Positions 11,045 to 20,286 of a stretch of 55,600 nt of DNA are shown in pieces. The first letter of the stretch is position 1. Each line of letters starts with the position of its first letter. This DNA is from Chara braunii (Eukaryota; Streptophyta; Charophyceae; Charales; Characeae): positions 95,562 to 151,161 of the forward strand of contig BFEA01000203.1 in NCBI GenBank assembly GCA_003427395.1, read 5' to 3'. The position numbers and the translations under genes were made by a program. Under the pieces are notes generated by a model. It saw nothing but the letters and a program-made list of their open reading frames with translations. It ran no database searches and was not told where the DNA came from.

Positions 11045-12238
11045 CTACCTTCCCGAGATGTCTTGCCCATTGGATGATGTAGGTGATGAGTAGTCACCAT
11101 CGTCGCTGGAGTCCGAGTCTTCTTCGTCACTGTCTTCATAGCTTGAGGCATCCTGCTTGATGTCCTTCACGTAGATCTGTGTTTCGAATTCGGAATCATG
11201 ATTGAAGTCCCTCCCTCCGTATGTCATAAGTCCCGATATTTGAACAGGGCAGCCATGGCATGCGGTTTGTCTTTGTACTTGATGTCGTGAGTCTTGCACA
11301 ACTTTTGCAAGTCCATGTAGTGGAGCCTCAGAAGTTGTGCATCAGTTATTGGTTTGAATCCAAAATTTATGTTCCTCTTCGCCTTTGCTGCTAAGCTCGG
11401 TCGTCTGATCTCCGTCCTCCTAAGCTTCGGATGTGGCACAGGCGGTCAGCTTGGTGCACTCCTGCTGACATGCACTGATGTCGGTGCGCCAGTCATCATA
11501 GACACTTGAAAGTGGTTTGGATTAACTATTGATGATACATGCGCTGTGCAGGTTCTGGTTGGTTCGTTCATCTTCTTAAAGGCACCTTTGACTGCGGCAA
11601 GATCATATTCCATCAGCTTGATTTCATTGACGTCTCTTCGCACTTCCGTCACCATCTTCTCGACTTTTTTGTGCCAGCTATGTTTGCTCCAGCTGTCTCC
11701 AGAGCTTTGTCGATCATAGCCTTGAGTTCAGTTGTTGTCAGTGGTTTTGCTGCCTTCTCCTCAGCTGGTCCTGTTTTCTTCTCACCCGTATCCTGGGTTT
11801 TGTCTCCCTTCTCTGCTTGTGCGCACTTCTTGCTCTCAGCTAACTTCGTTGTCAATTGCTCAATGGTCTTCTTCATCTTCTCCACTTCCCTTCGTAGTGA
11901 AAATATCTCCTCCTTGAGGTCGACAGTAAACAACGCTCTGTTACCAGGTGGAGGAAAAACGTTTCGCCTCTGTTCCCATTGCTGTCGACCGAATCTTCTT
12001 GGCGAGTTCGACTCAGCTCTTCTCCTCCTTACTGATGTCGATCGTGATCTGCGTCGGCGGTCTCGTGGTGTCCTGGATCTCCCCCGTTTGATTCTCTTCC
12101 TTCCTTGCAACGCTGATGATGATGATGATGAGGAGGAGGAGGAGTGCATGCGCCTCCGTCTTGTCGACGATGAGGGCGAACACGCCATCTCCCCGGAGTA
12201 TTTGGTACCTTGGGTGTGGTTCCTCCACAAAACGCCAA
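11045..12238 (-). pseudogene. SR-rich / coiled-coil / SAP-like ORF fragments, likely mobile-element protein
   Basis: Three minus-strand frames run head to tail with frameshifts between them. The first (12230-11649) has an Arg/Ser-rich N-terminus with a Ser run encoded by GAT repeats near 12116-12140, then a probable coiled coil (LKEEIFSLRREVEKMKKTIE). The second (11655-11446) starts VRRDVNEIKLMEYDLAAVKG. The third (11439-11224) contains LRLHYMDLQKLCKTHDIKYK followed by DKPHAMAALF, the helix-extended-helix pattern of SAP nucleic-acid-binding motifs. An acidic Ser/Asp tail follows at 11190-11045. The GIY-YIG-like fragment lies downstream on the same strand. I do not recognise the protein; the arrangement is most compatible with an element-encoded ORF. 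Confidence 0.5.
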
Positions 12239-12255
12239 AGGTGAAAACTGATTAG

Positions 12256-13017
12256 ATAATGCGTAGGAAAAGGTGAAAATAGTGAGAGCAATACACTACA
12301 TATGAAATGAAGGAGAAAGTTCGCATAATCTCCAACCAATAGGGACAAGACAAAATACGACCAAATCGAAATGTATTAGAAGTAAAATATGGGACAAATC
12401 TCCAATCGCGAGCAAATGCGTCTGTCAATACCCAACTGCATGGTCATCCAAAAAGACTCCACGAATTCGCGCAGCAGCAACCACTAATCCACCGGTTAGT
12501 ACAGTGATGCCAAACACAAAGACTAACCGTAAACGTAAAAGAAGATGTCTACCAACCTGCAGTCAGTGTCGATCTTCACGGGTGCTTCCCGCAAGTTCAA
12601 AGCATCGTGCCTTGAGATACACACTTGCAATATTGGACATGTATGAGGCTTTACTTTCACAGAATACACGTCCTGTCCATGGCATGCGACCAAACCAGTC
12701 ACGGTCACCCTTCTACCTCTCTCCTCAGGTAATCCTTTCAGCCATTATCATCAATATATATACCCTTTGGTCCAAATACTTCCCCGTCCAGCTGAACCGT
12801 TGTCCCTGCAGTCTCCTCTCATCATCGTGCCATCGTCGCGTTGCTGAATTCCCACCGTCCAGATGTTCCCATAGTCGCGATATGTTGAATACTTTCCTTC
12901 TCCGAAAAATCCATTGCGGCTTTACATCACTTGGAGCATCACCGTCGTTGCTGCTGATATCCTGATGCTCTTCTGGTCGTGACGTGCTGAAAAATTCATT
13001 TCCAAAAATGTTATGCG
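12256..13017. other. no firm gene; possible 5' part of the minus-strand element ORF
   Basis: The minus strand has open stretches (for example 13024-12725) without a recognisable domain. The region lies upstream of the SR-rich frame and could be its leader or a degenerate N-terminus. No splice sites or promoter can be supported. Confidence 0.3.
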
Positions 13018-13247
13018 TCTTCATATCCCATGAAGTAGCCCGGTAATGTTTTCAGGTATCTTCCAATTCCATCCTTTGTCCTCGTATGTGAATTTTAACT
13101 CTTATTACACAATTTGGACTTTGGAAATAGCGTCTTTATATCCCATGAAGTACCAGCGCTTTCACGAATCCTTTAATTCCATCCTTGGTCCTCGTTCCTG
13201 AATTTTATTATTCTTACAAAATTTGGATTTTGCTTTCGTTCTTTGTT
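13018..13247. repeat. tandem repeat, period 115 bp
   Basis: Two diverged copies share ATCCCATGAAGTA (13025 and 13140), AATTCCATCCTTKGTCCTCG and a TTTGGAYTTTG end. The period is 115 bp and about a quarter of positions differ. Confidence 0.75.
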
Positions 13248-13635
13248 TGCAATACCTTTTTAAACCACCAGTACTTGGCCCATACATGAGTCGCGGGGCT
13301 TTCCCGTTAACGCGCCGCAACCATAGGGCCTCGGGGCCGGTTCGGCAGGCTGAAACGAAGAAGGCCTCGCAAGCCCATATGGGATAAGGCCGGTAGCGGG
13401 TGGCGGACATTACCGGCCTGCCGTTTGGACCTGCCCGCCGCGCCACCCTACACTATACGGGAAGAAAACTACGATACCGAAAACGAAAAAAAAAAAAAAA
13501 AAGTTTCGACCGTTGCTCCTGTTTCACGCTGCGCCGTGCCGAGTCTCGACGTCAGGTGTGCATGTGCAACCACCTGCGCCACGTGTGCCATCACCCCGCT
13601 TCGTCACCTTTGGCTTTCGTCATGGGGGCCGGAGA

Positions 13636-13667
13636 GAGAGAGACACGCACACAAACACACACACACA

Positions 13668-13707
<40 letters not shown>
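13636..13707. repeat. (CA)n microsatellite
   Basis: An almost uninterrupted CA repeat, with short interruptions at its left side, lies directly upstream of the hammerhead ribozyme. A second short CA tract is at 13818-13840. Confidence 0.9.
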
Positions 13708-13723
13708 TCAAATACATCGTGCG

Positions 13724-13780
13724 CAGACTGTCGGGGTTCAACCTCCTGATGAGTCGCTGAAAGTCCGACGAAACAGTCTG
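13724..13780 (+). ncRNA. hammerhead ribozyme, copy 1
   Basis: All conserved core elements are present on the plus strand. Stem III is CAGACTGT (13724-13731) with ACAGTCTG (13773-13780), perfect over 8 bp. The cleavage triplet is GTC, with the scissile position after C13732. Stem I is GGGGT/ACCTC (13733-13745, one G-U) with a tiny TCA loop. The core is CTGATGA (13746-13752). Stem II is GTCG/CGAC closed by a 9-nt loop, followed by GAA (13770-13772). Stems I and II are closed by loops and stem III is open, so it is type III. Self-cleaving hammerheads typically process transcripts of retroelements such as Penelope-like elements and retrozymes. No direct or inverted second copy is seen nearby. Confidence 0.88.
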
Positions 13781-13859
13781 GCATAGTCATGCTTTTTTTA
13801 GTGTGTAGCGAATATGACAACACACATACACACACACACACGCTCTCCATATCCTCGTC

Positions 13860-14140
13860 TTCATTCTTCTCCACCTCATTTTCGTTGTCCTCCTCCTCCC
13901 CCTCCTCGACGTTCTTCTACTCCACCTCCTGTTCGTTCTACTTCTCCTCCTTTTCTTTGTCCTCCTCGTCCTTCTTTTGGTCCTCCTCCTCCTCCTCCGC
14001 TCCCCCTCCTTCGCCCACCTCCTCCGCCGCGGCCTCCCCTCTGCCCGACCCGCGTCGCCTTCGCCGGCTTGTTTTTCACCTCCCACTTGCACACGCGTTC
14101 CCGCCCTTTTTTTCTCTTTTTTCTTTTTTCTTTTTTTCTT
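13860..14140. repeat. C/T-rich low-complexity tract
   Basis: The plus strand is dominated by TCC/TCT triplets and ends in T-rich runs near 14107-14145. It creates long artefactual open frames of Ser/Pro or Arg/Gly repeats on both strands. No gene is supported. Confidence 0.7.
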
Positions 14141-14196
14141 TCACTTTATTTCTATCTCTGTATGAATATCACAATCAATAACTGCATCAAGACTTA

Positions 14197-14318
14197 GGGC
14201 CTCGCTCCACCACTCTCTACATGCACAAAAGACAAAAATCATGGCGGTGTATCTTTCCATGTTCTAGCGGAAGATTCACTCTCGTTTTGCACATGTCGAG
14301 AGTAGTGGAGCGAGGCCC
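14197..14318. mobile_element. Harbinger-like MITE, copy A (122 bp)
   Basis: Terminal inverted repeats GGGCCTCGCTCCACCACTCT and, on the reverse strand of the right end, GGGCCTCGCTCCACTACTCT bound a 122-bp element flanked by TTA on both sides (14194-14196, 14319-14321). A 3-bp TWA duplication with GGGCC termini is the signature of PIF/Harbinger (Tourist-type) MITEs. The copy at 20162-20283 has the same length and similar ends, in opposite internal orientation. It is non-coding and would need a transposase in trans. Confidence 0.87.
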
Positions 14319-14341
14319 TTATTCATTTAGTTCTTCAGAGA

Positions 14342-14605
14342 TAGAAAGTGTGCGTGTGTGTGTGTTATTGTTCGTTTGTGTGTGTGCTATTGTGTTTGTG
14401 TGTGTGTGCATGCATTTGGTATACACNNNNNNNNNNNNNNNNNNNNNNNNNNNNNNNNNNNNNNNNNNNNNNNNNNNNNNNNNNNNNNNNNNNNNNNNNN
14501 NNNNNNNNNNNNNNNNNNNNNNNNNNNNNNNNNNNNNNNNNNNNNNNNNNNNNNNNNNNNNNNNNNNNNNNNNNNNNNNNNNNNNNNNNNNNNNNNNNNN
14601 NNNNN

Positions 14606-14659
<54 letters not shown>

Positions 14660-14667
14660 ATTACGAT
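14342..14667. repeat. GT/CA microsatellite around an assembly gap
   Basis: GT-rich repeat (14350-14412), then 179 Ns (14427-14605), then a pure CA repeat (14606-14656). The gap sits inside simple repeat, so its true length is unknown. Confidence 0.9.
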
Positions 14668-14752
14668 TTGCCTGATTCGCCATCATCGCGACACAAACAT
14701 CGACGTCAGTCTCAGTGGGCTGGTGGAGCCACTGAATCCCGTGGACGACAGT

Positions 14753-14797
<45 letters not shown>
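14753..14797. repeat. (TC)n microsatellite
   Basis: An uninterrupted CT dinucleotide run of about 45 bp. Confidence 0.95.
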
Positions 14798-14800
<3 letters not shown>

Positions 14801-15061
14801 GAGTGTGCGGATTCCCAGCGACCATACCACCACTCATCCCGACGAGGGAAGCCAATCACACATCCAAATAAAATGCACATACATCAAGAAATGATGATAT
14901 CTATACGTGCAGCCACTGAAAGAAGCGAAAAAAGACAAACAAAAGACAAAAGCAAGACGAAAACAAATGAAGAGCATGGATAAGGAAAATCTGCAAAGCA
15001 GCTATCGGGGGAAATATGTCCTCCAAGATGATGCACGTCGTGCATCACAGGTGTTCCACAT

Positions 15062-15185
15062 GGAAGTAACGCCACACCACTCTCGAAATGTGCAAAATGA
15101 GAATGAACTTCCTGGTAGAACATGGGCAGATGCACCCGTCACATTTTTGTCTTGTTCATGTTTCGAGAGTGGTGTGGCCAGGCCC
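15062..15185. mobile_element. diverged Harbinger-like MITE, copy C
   Basis: The right end, read in reverse, is GGGCCTGGCCACACCACTCT. The left end has CCACACCACTCTCGAAATG, an inverted match, but its outermost bases have decayed. The internal sequence (TGCAAAATGAGAATGAACTT, then AGAACATGGGCAGATGCA) aligns to copy B. The length is about 124 bp. No target duplication can be called. Confidence 0.72.
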
Positions 15186-15356
15186 ATACAGTCATCCTCG
15201 ATGGCCACAGAGAAGGATGACACCAACCGTGGAGGGGGAAGCTCAGGGCCATGGCCACGCAGCACACGTGGCAACTATACGGAAAAAAACTGACAAGGCT
15301 CACCGTAGAAAACCAAAAAGAAAAGGGGGGAGAAAAAAAGCCAAACAGTGCGGGCC

Positions 15357-15850
15357 GTGGACAACCTCCCTTTCTACCACGCCTATGGGCTTCTCAAAAA
15401 GGTCTGAATATTGTGCGACGACTGATTCTATCTCTGGGGGTGTTTTAATGGCCTCCCCTTTCTCAGAGACAAATACTAGATACATGCCCTCCTCGCAATT
15501 TTGTTTATAGTAGTTATAGAAAGAGGAGGCACACATGCAACCGTAGTTCTCCACTAGATTGCTAGCTTTATACTTTTGCAGCCTAACAGTCCTACCGTTT
15601 GGAAGCTTGTGTATCAACACCTTTCTATCCCAATCAAACTGAGGTTGAGAAACCTTGAGGTAGTACATGCCTAATAGCATATCAAAGGGTAGTTCGTCGC
15701 TAACCAGGAAGGAGATCTTGTGGCTCACGTCCCCTGTCTGAAAGCAGCCTCGCACTCGTCTGTCCACTCCCATGGGGTGTCAAGGCGGGTCAGATCAGTC
15801 AAGGGGGCGGACACTATGCTATAGTTCTTCACAAAAGTCGTATAGTAGTT
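15357..15850 (-). pseudogene. pol: rearranged Ty3/gypsy pol fragment (RT thumb joined to protease)
   Basis: On the minus strand, 15850-15737 encodes TTFVKNYSIVSAPLTDLTRL then DTPWEWTDECEAAF, the RT thumb and start of the RNase H region. It runs straight into 15735-15357, which encodes a protease C-terminal half (SHKISFLVSDELPFDMLLGM) and the PR-RT linker (YSDLFEKPIGVVEREVVH). In an intact element protease precedes RT, so the order here is inverted by a deletion or rearrangement. The residues differ from those of the chromovirus at 1.5-10.4 kb, so this derives from another gypsy lineage. It is short and non-functional. Confidence 0.78.
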
Positions 15851-16150
15851 TTGTCATCCCTAAGAAAGATCTCATCTCAGTCACTGACTGTGACTCAACA
15901 GGCTCGGCAAAAAACGGCGTGCAGGGCATATTCAGGCTCGGCTACTATAGCTGGGCCAACCCGGCCAAGTACTGGTGGAGAACATCTGAGTGTTGTACCG
16001 GTTCAATTTTCGAGTTTGGAGATCTATTTGTATTTTTGCTGGTTGGTACGTATTCTGGAGAGCCTTGTTTGGAATTTCGTATGTTCTTCTATTTGTTCTT
16101 ATATTCTCACTTTCAGAAAACCCTATTCGGCCTTCTCACTCGGATTTCAA

Positions 16151-16280
16151 CCAGGTTTATATATTTCGACATGTCTTTGTGCGACCCCTTTGATACTCTG
16201 AAGAGAGGCCCCCGACCAGGTTTATATCTTTTGACATGTCTTTGTGCGACCCCTTTGGTACTCTGAAGAGAGGCCCCCGT
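16151..16280. repeat. 65-bp tandem duplication
   Basis: Two adjacent units starting CCAGGTTTATAT and ending AGAGAGGCCCCCG (16151-16215, 16216-16280) differ at only a few positions. Confidence 0.9.
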
Positions 16281-16292
16281 CACCGTATTTTG

Positions 16293-16825
16293 TGTCTCAG
16301 CTCCACTACTCTAGACTCAAGAAAAATTTCTAGAGTAGATCTAGAGTTGTCAGTGTCTATAGTAGCGCGAATTTAGTGTGATCCCTCCACTCACTCGAGA
16401 CGGCCGTACTCAAGAAAAAAAATATTTCAACGCCGCAGACTCTTGTCGGCCCAGACGCACTCACGTAATTCTAGGCCACCACAAGGGAACCACGGACCAC
16501 TCTTGAGATAACGGCCGCTGCAGGCGGGCACTGCAGGCGGGCACTCTAGATCGGTGTGGAGTGCGCAGTGGCCCAGACACCCAACCCACTCCAGGAATTC
16601 TAGGCCACCACAAGGGAACCACGGACCACTCGATAACGGCCACTGCAGGCGGGCACTCTAGATCGGTGTGGAGTGCGCAGTTGCGGGTGCACCTGACAAC
16701 TCTAGAAAGCGATTTGACGGGGCTCCGTTCTTGAGCGTTTTACTCTATACAATTTCTTGAGTAAATTCTGACTACTCTAGAAGGAAAATTTGAGGTTCCT
16801 AGTCTAGAGTAGTGGAGCGAGACCC
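16293..16825. mobile_element. 533-bp TIR element with MITE-like ends
   Basis: The left end has GTCTCAGCTCCACTACTCTA. The right end, read in reverse, has GGGTCTCGCTCCACTACTCT then AGACT. These inverted ends share CTCGCTCCACTACTCT with the 122-bp Harbinger-like MITEs, but the interior is longer and unrelated. Inside lies a roughly 125-bp tandem duplication (16447-16690). No transposase is encoded and no clear TWA duplication is visible. Confidence 0.6.
16447..16690. repeat. tandem duplication, about 125 bp units
   Basis: Both units contain AATTCTAGGCCACCACAAGG (16467 and 16596), GAACCACGGACCACTC and GATCGGTGTGGAGTGCGCAG. The first unit also has an internal GCAGGCGGGCACT doublet. Confidence 0.88.
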
Positions 16826-17025
16826 TATATCTTTTACATCTCGTTTGGTAGAGAGAGTAGTTCACTGTTTTATCTTTCCATGTTCGTTTCGTTATTGGTT
16901 TTGTTATTTTCTTTGCTTTCCTTTTACCGACCCGTTCCGTCTTCCTTGTTTAGAAAATCTAAGAAGATGTTTCTCACTGTGTTGTCTGTACAGTTCCTGA
17001 TGAAGGCCAGAATTGCCGAACGTGG

Positions 17026-18042
17026 TCTTCAACGGGTATTCCAACAATTTAATCTCAGTGCAATATAATTCCAATACGGCAGACAAATCTTTCATGTCAT
17101 ATGTGTTGGTTATCATTCTGTGGAAAGTGTCGATGATCGTCAACACTTTCGTGTTCACCGAACTGACACTCCAGAAATGACGGATAGACCTAATAGATAG
17201 AGACAGCCACCATGACTGCCAAAGCGGTGGCAGCCATGGTAGTAGTTCTCGTGATAGCCGTACTAGAAGAGAGGGTAGCAGAGAGAAAGGGGGGAGAGAG
17301 CGGTGTGGGAGACGCAGAGAGAAAGACAGACGACAGACAGACGAGGGATCGGAGGGAGGGGAGCCCCAGGGATGCAGGGCCGGATAACAGTCGAAACACG
17401 AGAGAAGCAAATAATAAAAGGTGGAACGACAGAAATACACAGGCACAGGCCTTCCCGTGAAGATCTAGCAATGCCATGGAGGCGGAGGATAACCCCAGAG
17501 GGCATTGTTCGTGAAAGTAACAAGGCGGGTCGACAATCTTGATAGGCTCAGCGACGGTTGTTAACAAGCGGACCTGGCACCGGACCTGAGCGAGATATCT
17601 CTGTACCGATTCCTTCAAGGAAGTGTTTAGCCCTGAGTGCATCTCGCCAACAGTATTGGAACTCGATCATTTCACTTGGACGAGAGAGCCTCATTCTATA
17701 GAGGCACCGGTGCAGATACGACACCCTCCTCCGTCTTTACCTTTGATGTCTCGGCGTGAAGGCAGGCCAAAAAACGGGAGGGGACACAGGTGAGAGGACC
17801 TTTTCGGACAGAATCCAACCGTAATAATTGCGATCGAGTATCTTTGAAAGCACTGGGGCCAGCATCACCTAAGAGGGGACAAAAAGGAACACAAGATTTT
17901 CCCATCTCCCCCAAATCAACTTGGGTCTCTTCAGTACGTCCATAGATTGCAGCGAAGAATTGAATTGAGACTTTGAACGTAAGACTTCGTTGACGGGTAA
18001 GTTAGAGAGAAAGGAGTATGATCCAAATCGTTCCTCTTACCC
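17026..18042. other. no recognisable gene
   Basis: Both strands have open frames over 17190-17640 caused by GA/TC-rich sequence, without a known domain. I see no RNA gene or transposon end here. Confidence 0.4.
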
Positions 18043-18194
18043 AAGAGCCTAGCTCAGTGGGTACACCCTTGAACTGTTGAAATACAGACTTGTGTTCGAA
18101 TCCAGGTGACGGAACTTGACGAGTAAAGCCAACTACTAATGAATTGCTTGGGGCCGGTCAGCTCAATGATAATATCTCAAGGCCGTCGCCCTTT

Positions 18195-18228
<34 letters not shown>
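18043..18228 (+). mobile_element. tRNA-derived SINE, copy 1
   Basis: The head has an A-box-like TAGCTCAGTGGGTA (18050-18063) and a B-box GTTCGAATCC (18094-18103), the internal RNA polymerase III promoter elements of tRNA genes. A body with GGGGCCGGTCAGCTC and AAGGCCGTCGCCCTT follows, and the element ends in a 30-nt poly-A tail (18199-18228). The cloverleaf is not intact, so this is a SINE rather than a tRNA gene. Copy 2 at 19174 shares head, body and the sequence after the tail. Confidence 0.82.
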
Positions 18229-18230
<2 letters not shown>

Positions 18231-19173
18231 GTTCCTCTTGGGTTGCCTTACCCATCTTCAAACCGAATAAAACGCCCGGTCATTATCGCCGCATCTCGTC
18301 CGGAAGTTGCCCCAAAGAAAACGTATGTTAGGGGGCAAGGTCCCAGGCGCACGGATTGAGACAGAGCCTGTCCGTAGGTAGACAAGGAACATCGAAGGCC
18401 ACTACCTCTTGAAATCCATGCAAATGGACCGCGTCCAAAAGACGCGCCCCAGGCAATCTTTCTTTCAGACCGGTCGTGAAACGGACACGATTCCATGAGC
18501 AAGATCAAAGTGACCGTCTTTCCCCGAACACAACGCACCGTGATCGAGAATGTATACTCCCATTAGCGACCTTTCCGGTCCGGTACAGGCATGATGAGTG
18601 GGTGGGTTGGATTTCACAGAGAGGAGGGAAGAGGGCGATGACTGGGGAAGCAACGGAGAAGTTGAAGAACGTGAAGCAGATAATGACGACGTGTGTTGAT
18701 GAATGGAATGAAGAAAGGGAAGATAAACTGGAGAAACAACGAATCGAGCCCGCTGTCAAGGAAAAAAACAGAGTTCAGACGGGATAAGGGAAATTGGTAA
18801 ATGTGTACCTGCCTTTGTGGCTGACTGGTACAAACATATAGCTCTTGGGCTCTGCTGCAATCAGATTACTACAATGATCGAAGGGGCTCTACTGCTTGAG
18901 TGCTACTGATGGTCTTATGAGAGGGATGGAAGTAATTGATACAGGAGCACCTTTGAGTGTACCTGTAGGTGAAACTACCCTTCCTTCCGGGGGGAAACAA
19001 ACACAAACAAGAAACTTGAGGACGAACTTCGGGCAACCATCGGCCAAGGAGAGTCGTCCAAGACTTTGTCGGGCGGGCGAGAAAGAAGGAAGCGAGAGTA
19101 ATGACCTCTCGTTCAAGCACGCGAGCCAAAACTCGATTCCTGAGTGGAAGGCTGGAACTACCGTCTTCACCAA
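18229..19173. other. no recognisable gene between two SINE copies
   Basis: The first 50 bp (18240-18290) match the arm of the foldback at 19345-19431. The rest has open frames without known domains on both strands. Confidence 0.4.
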
Positions 19174-19325
19174 CGGGCCTTGCTCAGCTGGTACGCCAAT
19201 GAAACTATTGACACACAGAGCTGGATTCGAATCCAGGGGAACTATATTGAAATTCTGGAATAACCTGGGGCCAGCCGGTTCCACGATGATACATCTAAAG
19301 GCCGTTGCCCTTCTGGAAGGAAACA
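19174..19325 (+). mobile_element. tRNA-derived SINE, copy 2
   Basis: A-box-like TGCTCAGCTGGTACGCC (19181 onward) and B-box GATTCGAATCC (19224-19234), followed by the same body landmarks as copy 1 (GGGGCCAGCCGGTTCCACGA, AAGGCCGTTGCCCTT). The tail is A-rich but not a clean poly-A. Confidence 0.78.
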
Positions 19326-19344
19326 GAAAGGAAAGAAAGGACTT

Positions 19345-19431
19345 ACCGTCTTCACCCGAATAGAACGCCCAATCATTATGGCCGTATTTGGTGTCCATAA
19401 TGACTGGGCGTTCTATTCGGGTGAAGACAGT
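19345..19431. repeat. 87-bp near-perfect foldback
   Basis: The left arm starting ACCGTCTTCACCCGAATAGA pairs with a right arm ending GAATAGAACGCCC in reverse. The arms are 37 bp with only two mismatches and a 13-nt loop. A related single arm lies at 18243-18288. It could be a MITE or an inverted duplication. Confidence 0.82.
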
Positions 19432-19434
19432 GGG

Positions 19435-20161
19435 TGCAGTGGCTCCCAGGCTGGCTATGGCTAAGCTGAGGCCAGACGTTGCTGCGCAGTGGTTTCGGCC
19501 CAGGCATGTCACCCGCGATGCGATCTGTAGCTTGGGACACAGTCCCAACTCCACCTCTACCAGATAATTACTTACTTCAGAGCACTGGGCCAGGTGTGCC
19601 CACTCACCTATCGCGGCCCTGTTAGGGCTGGGGGGTCTGATTGTGGCTCTCTGGCTGAATGTTCTAAAAATCCACCGATTCGAGAGAGCTGGGGGCGGTC
19701 ACTCGTGGATAAACTCCTCTTTCAAAAAGAAAAGAAGAAAACGAACATCAGATAAAGAACAAAGAAAAAATCGCAACGGCAACAGAGACAGAAAAATGAC
19801 AAGCATACAGCGGTGACATGGTCCAAATAAGCTATCTATACACAGAGCCAGGTGGGTGAAGGTAACAGGTACACACACACACCCCATGTAAACTCCTCAT
19901 CAACAGATCGAGAGTAATACCAACAGCCAACCCCTCTGAGAGAAGCAAGAAGGGGACGAGAAAAGAAGGGAGGAGACGAGGAGGGGGGGGGGGGGGGGGG
20001 GAGAAAAACGTTGTGGTTGGTCTATGCTGAGGGAAGGGGGAGCTTGTTCTTTCTTTCTTCTTCTTCTTCTTGTTGCCCTCTCTCTCCTCTGAGGGAGGAG
20101 AAACAAGCTATCTGTAGAACACGTGAAATACTGTAATCTCCTTCGAGAAATCCCTTACTAA
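19435..20161. other. no recognisable gene; contains a poly-G run
   Basis: A G run of about 19 bases lies at 19983-20001, with CT-rich sequence at 20050-20095. No gene is supported. Confidence 0.5.
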
Positions 20162-20283
20162 GGGCCTCGCTGCACTACTCTTGAAAGGTGCAAAACGAGA
20201 GTGAATCTTCCGCTAGAACATGGAAAGATACAGCGACATGAATTTTGTCTTTTGTGGATTTCAAGAGTAGTGCAGCGAGGCCC
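20162..20283. mobile_element. Harbinger-like MITE, copy B (122 bp)
   Basis: Ends GGGCCTCGCTGCACTACTCT and its inverted match on the right are perfect over at least 20 bp. The flanks are TAA on both sides (20159-20161, 20284-20286). It has exactly the length of copy A and the same interior in the opposite orientation. Near-perfect inverted repeats suggest a relatively recent insertion. Confidence 0.92.
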
Positions 20284-20286
20284 TAA

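Noticed and set aside
13787-14197. Long Ser/Pro or Arg/Gly open frames on both strands
   Set aside because: They are translations of TCC/TCT low-complexity DNA without start context or domain.
14319-14983. Open frames running through the N gap
   Set aside because: They consist of Ns and CA/GT repeat translation.
17190-17646. Overlapping open frames on both strands as a gene
   Set aside because: GA/TC-biased composition explains them; no domain, splice sites or homologous copy seen.
18889-19554. 221-codon minus-strand frame as a gene
   Set aside because: It runs through a SINE and a foldback, so it is a chance frame in repeat DNA.
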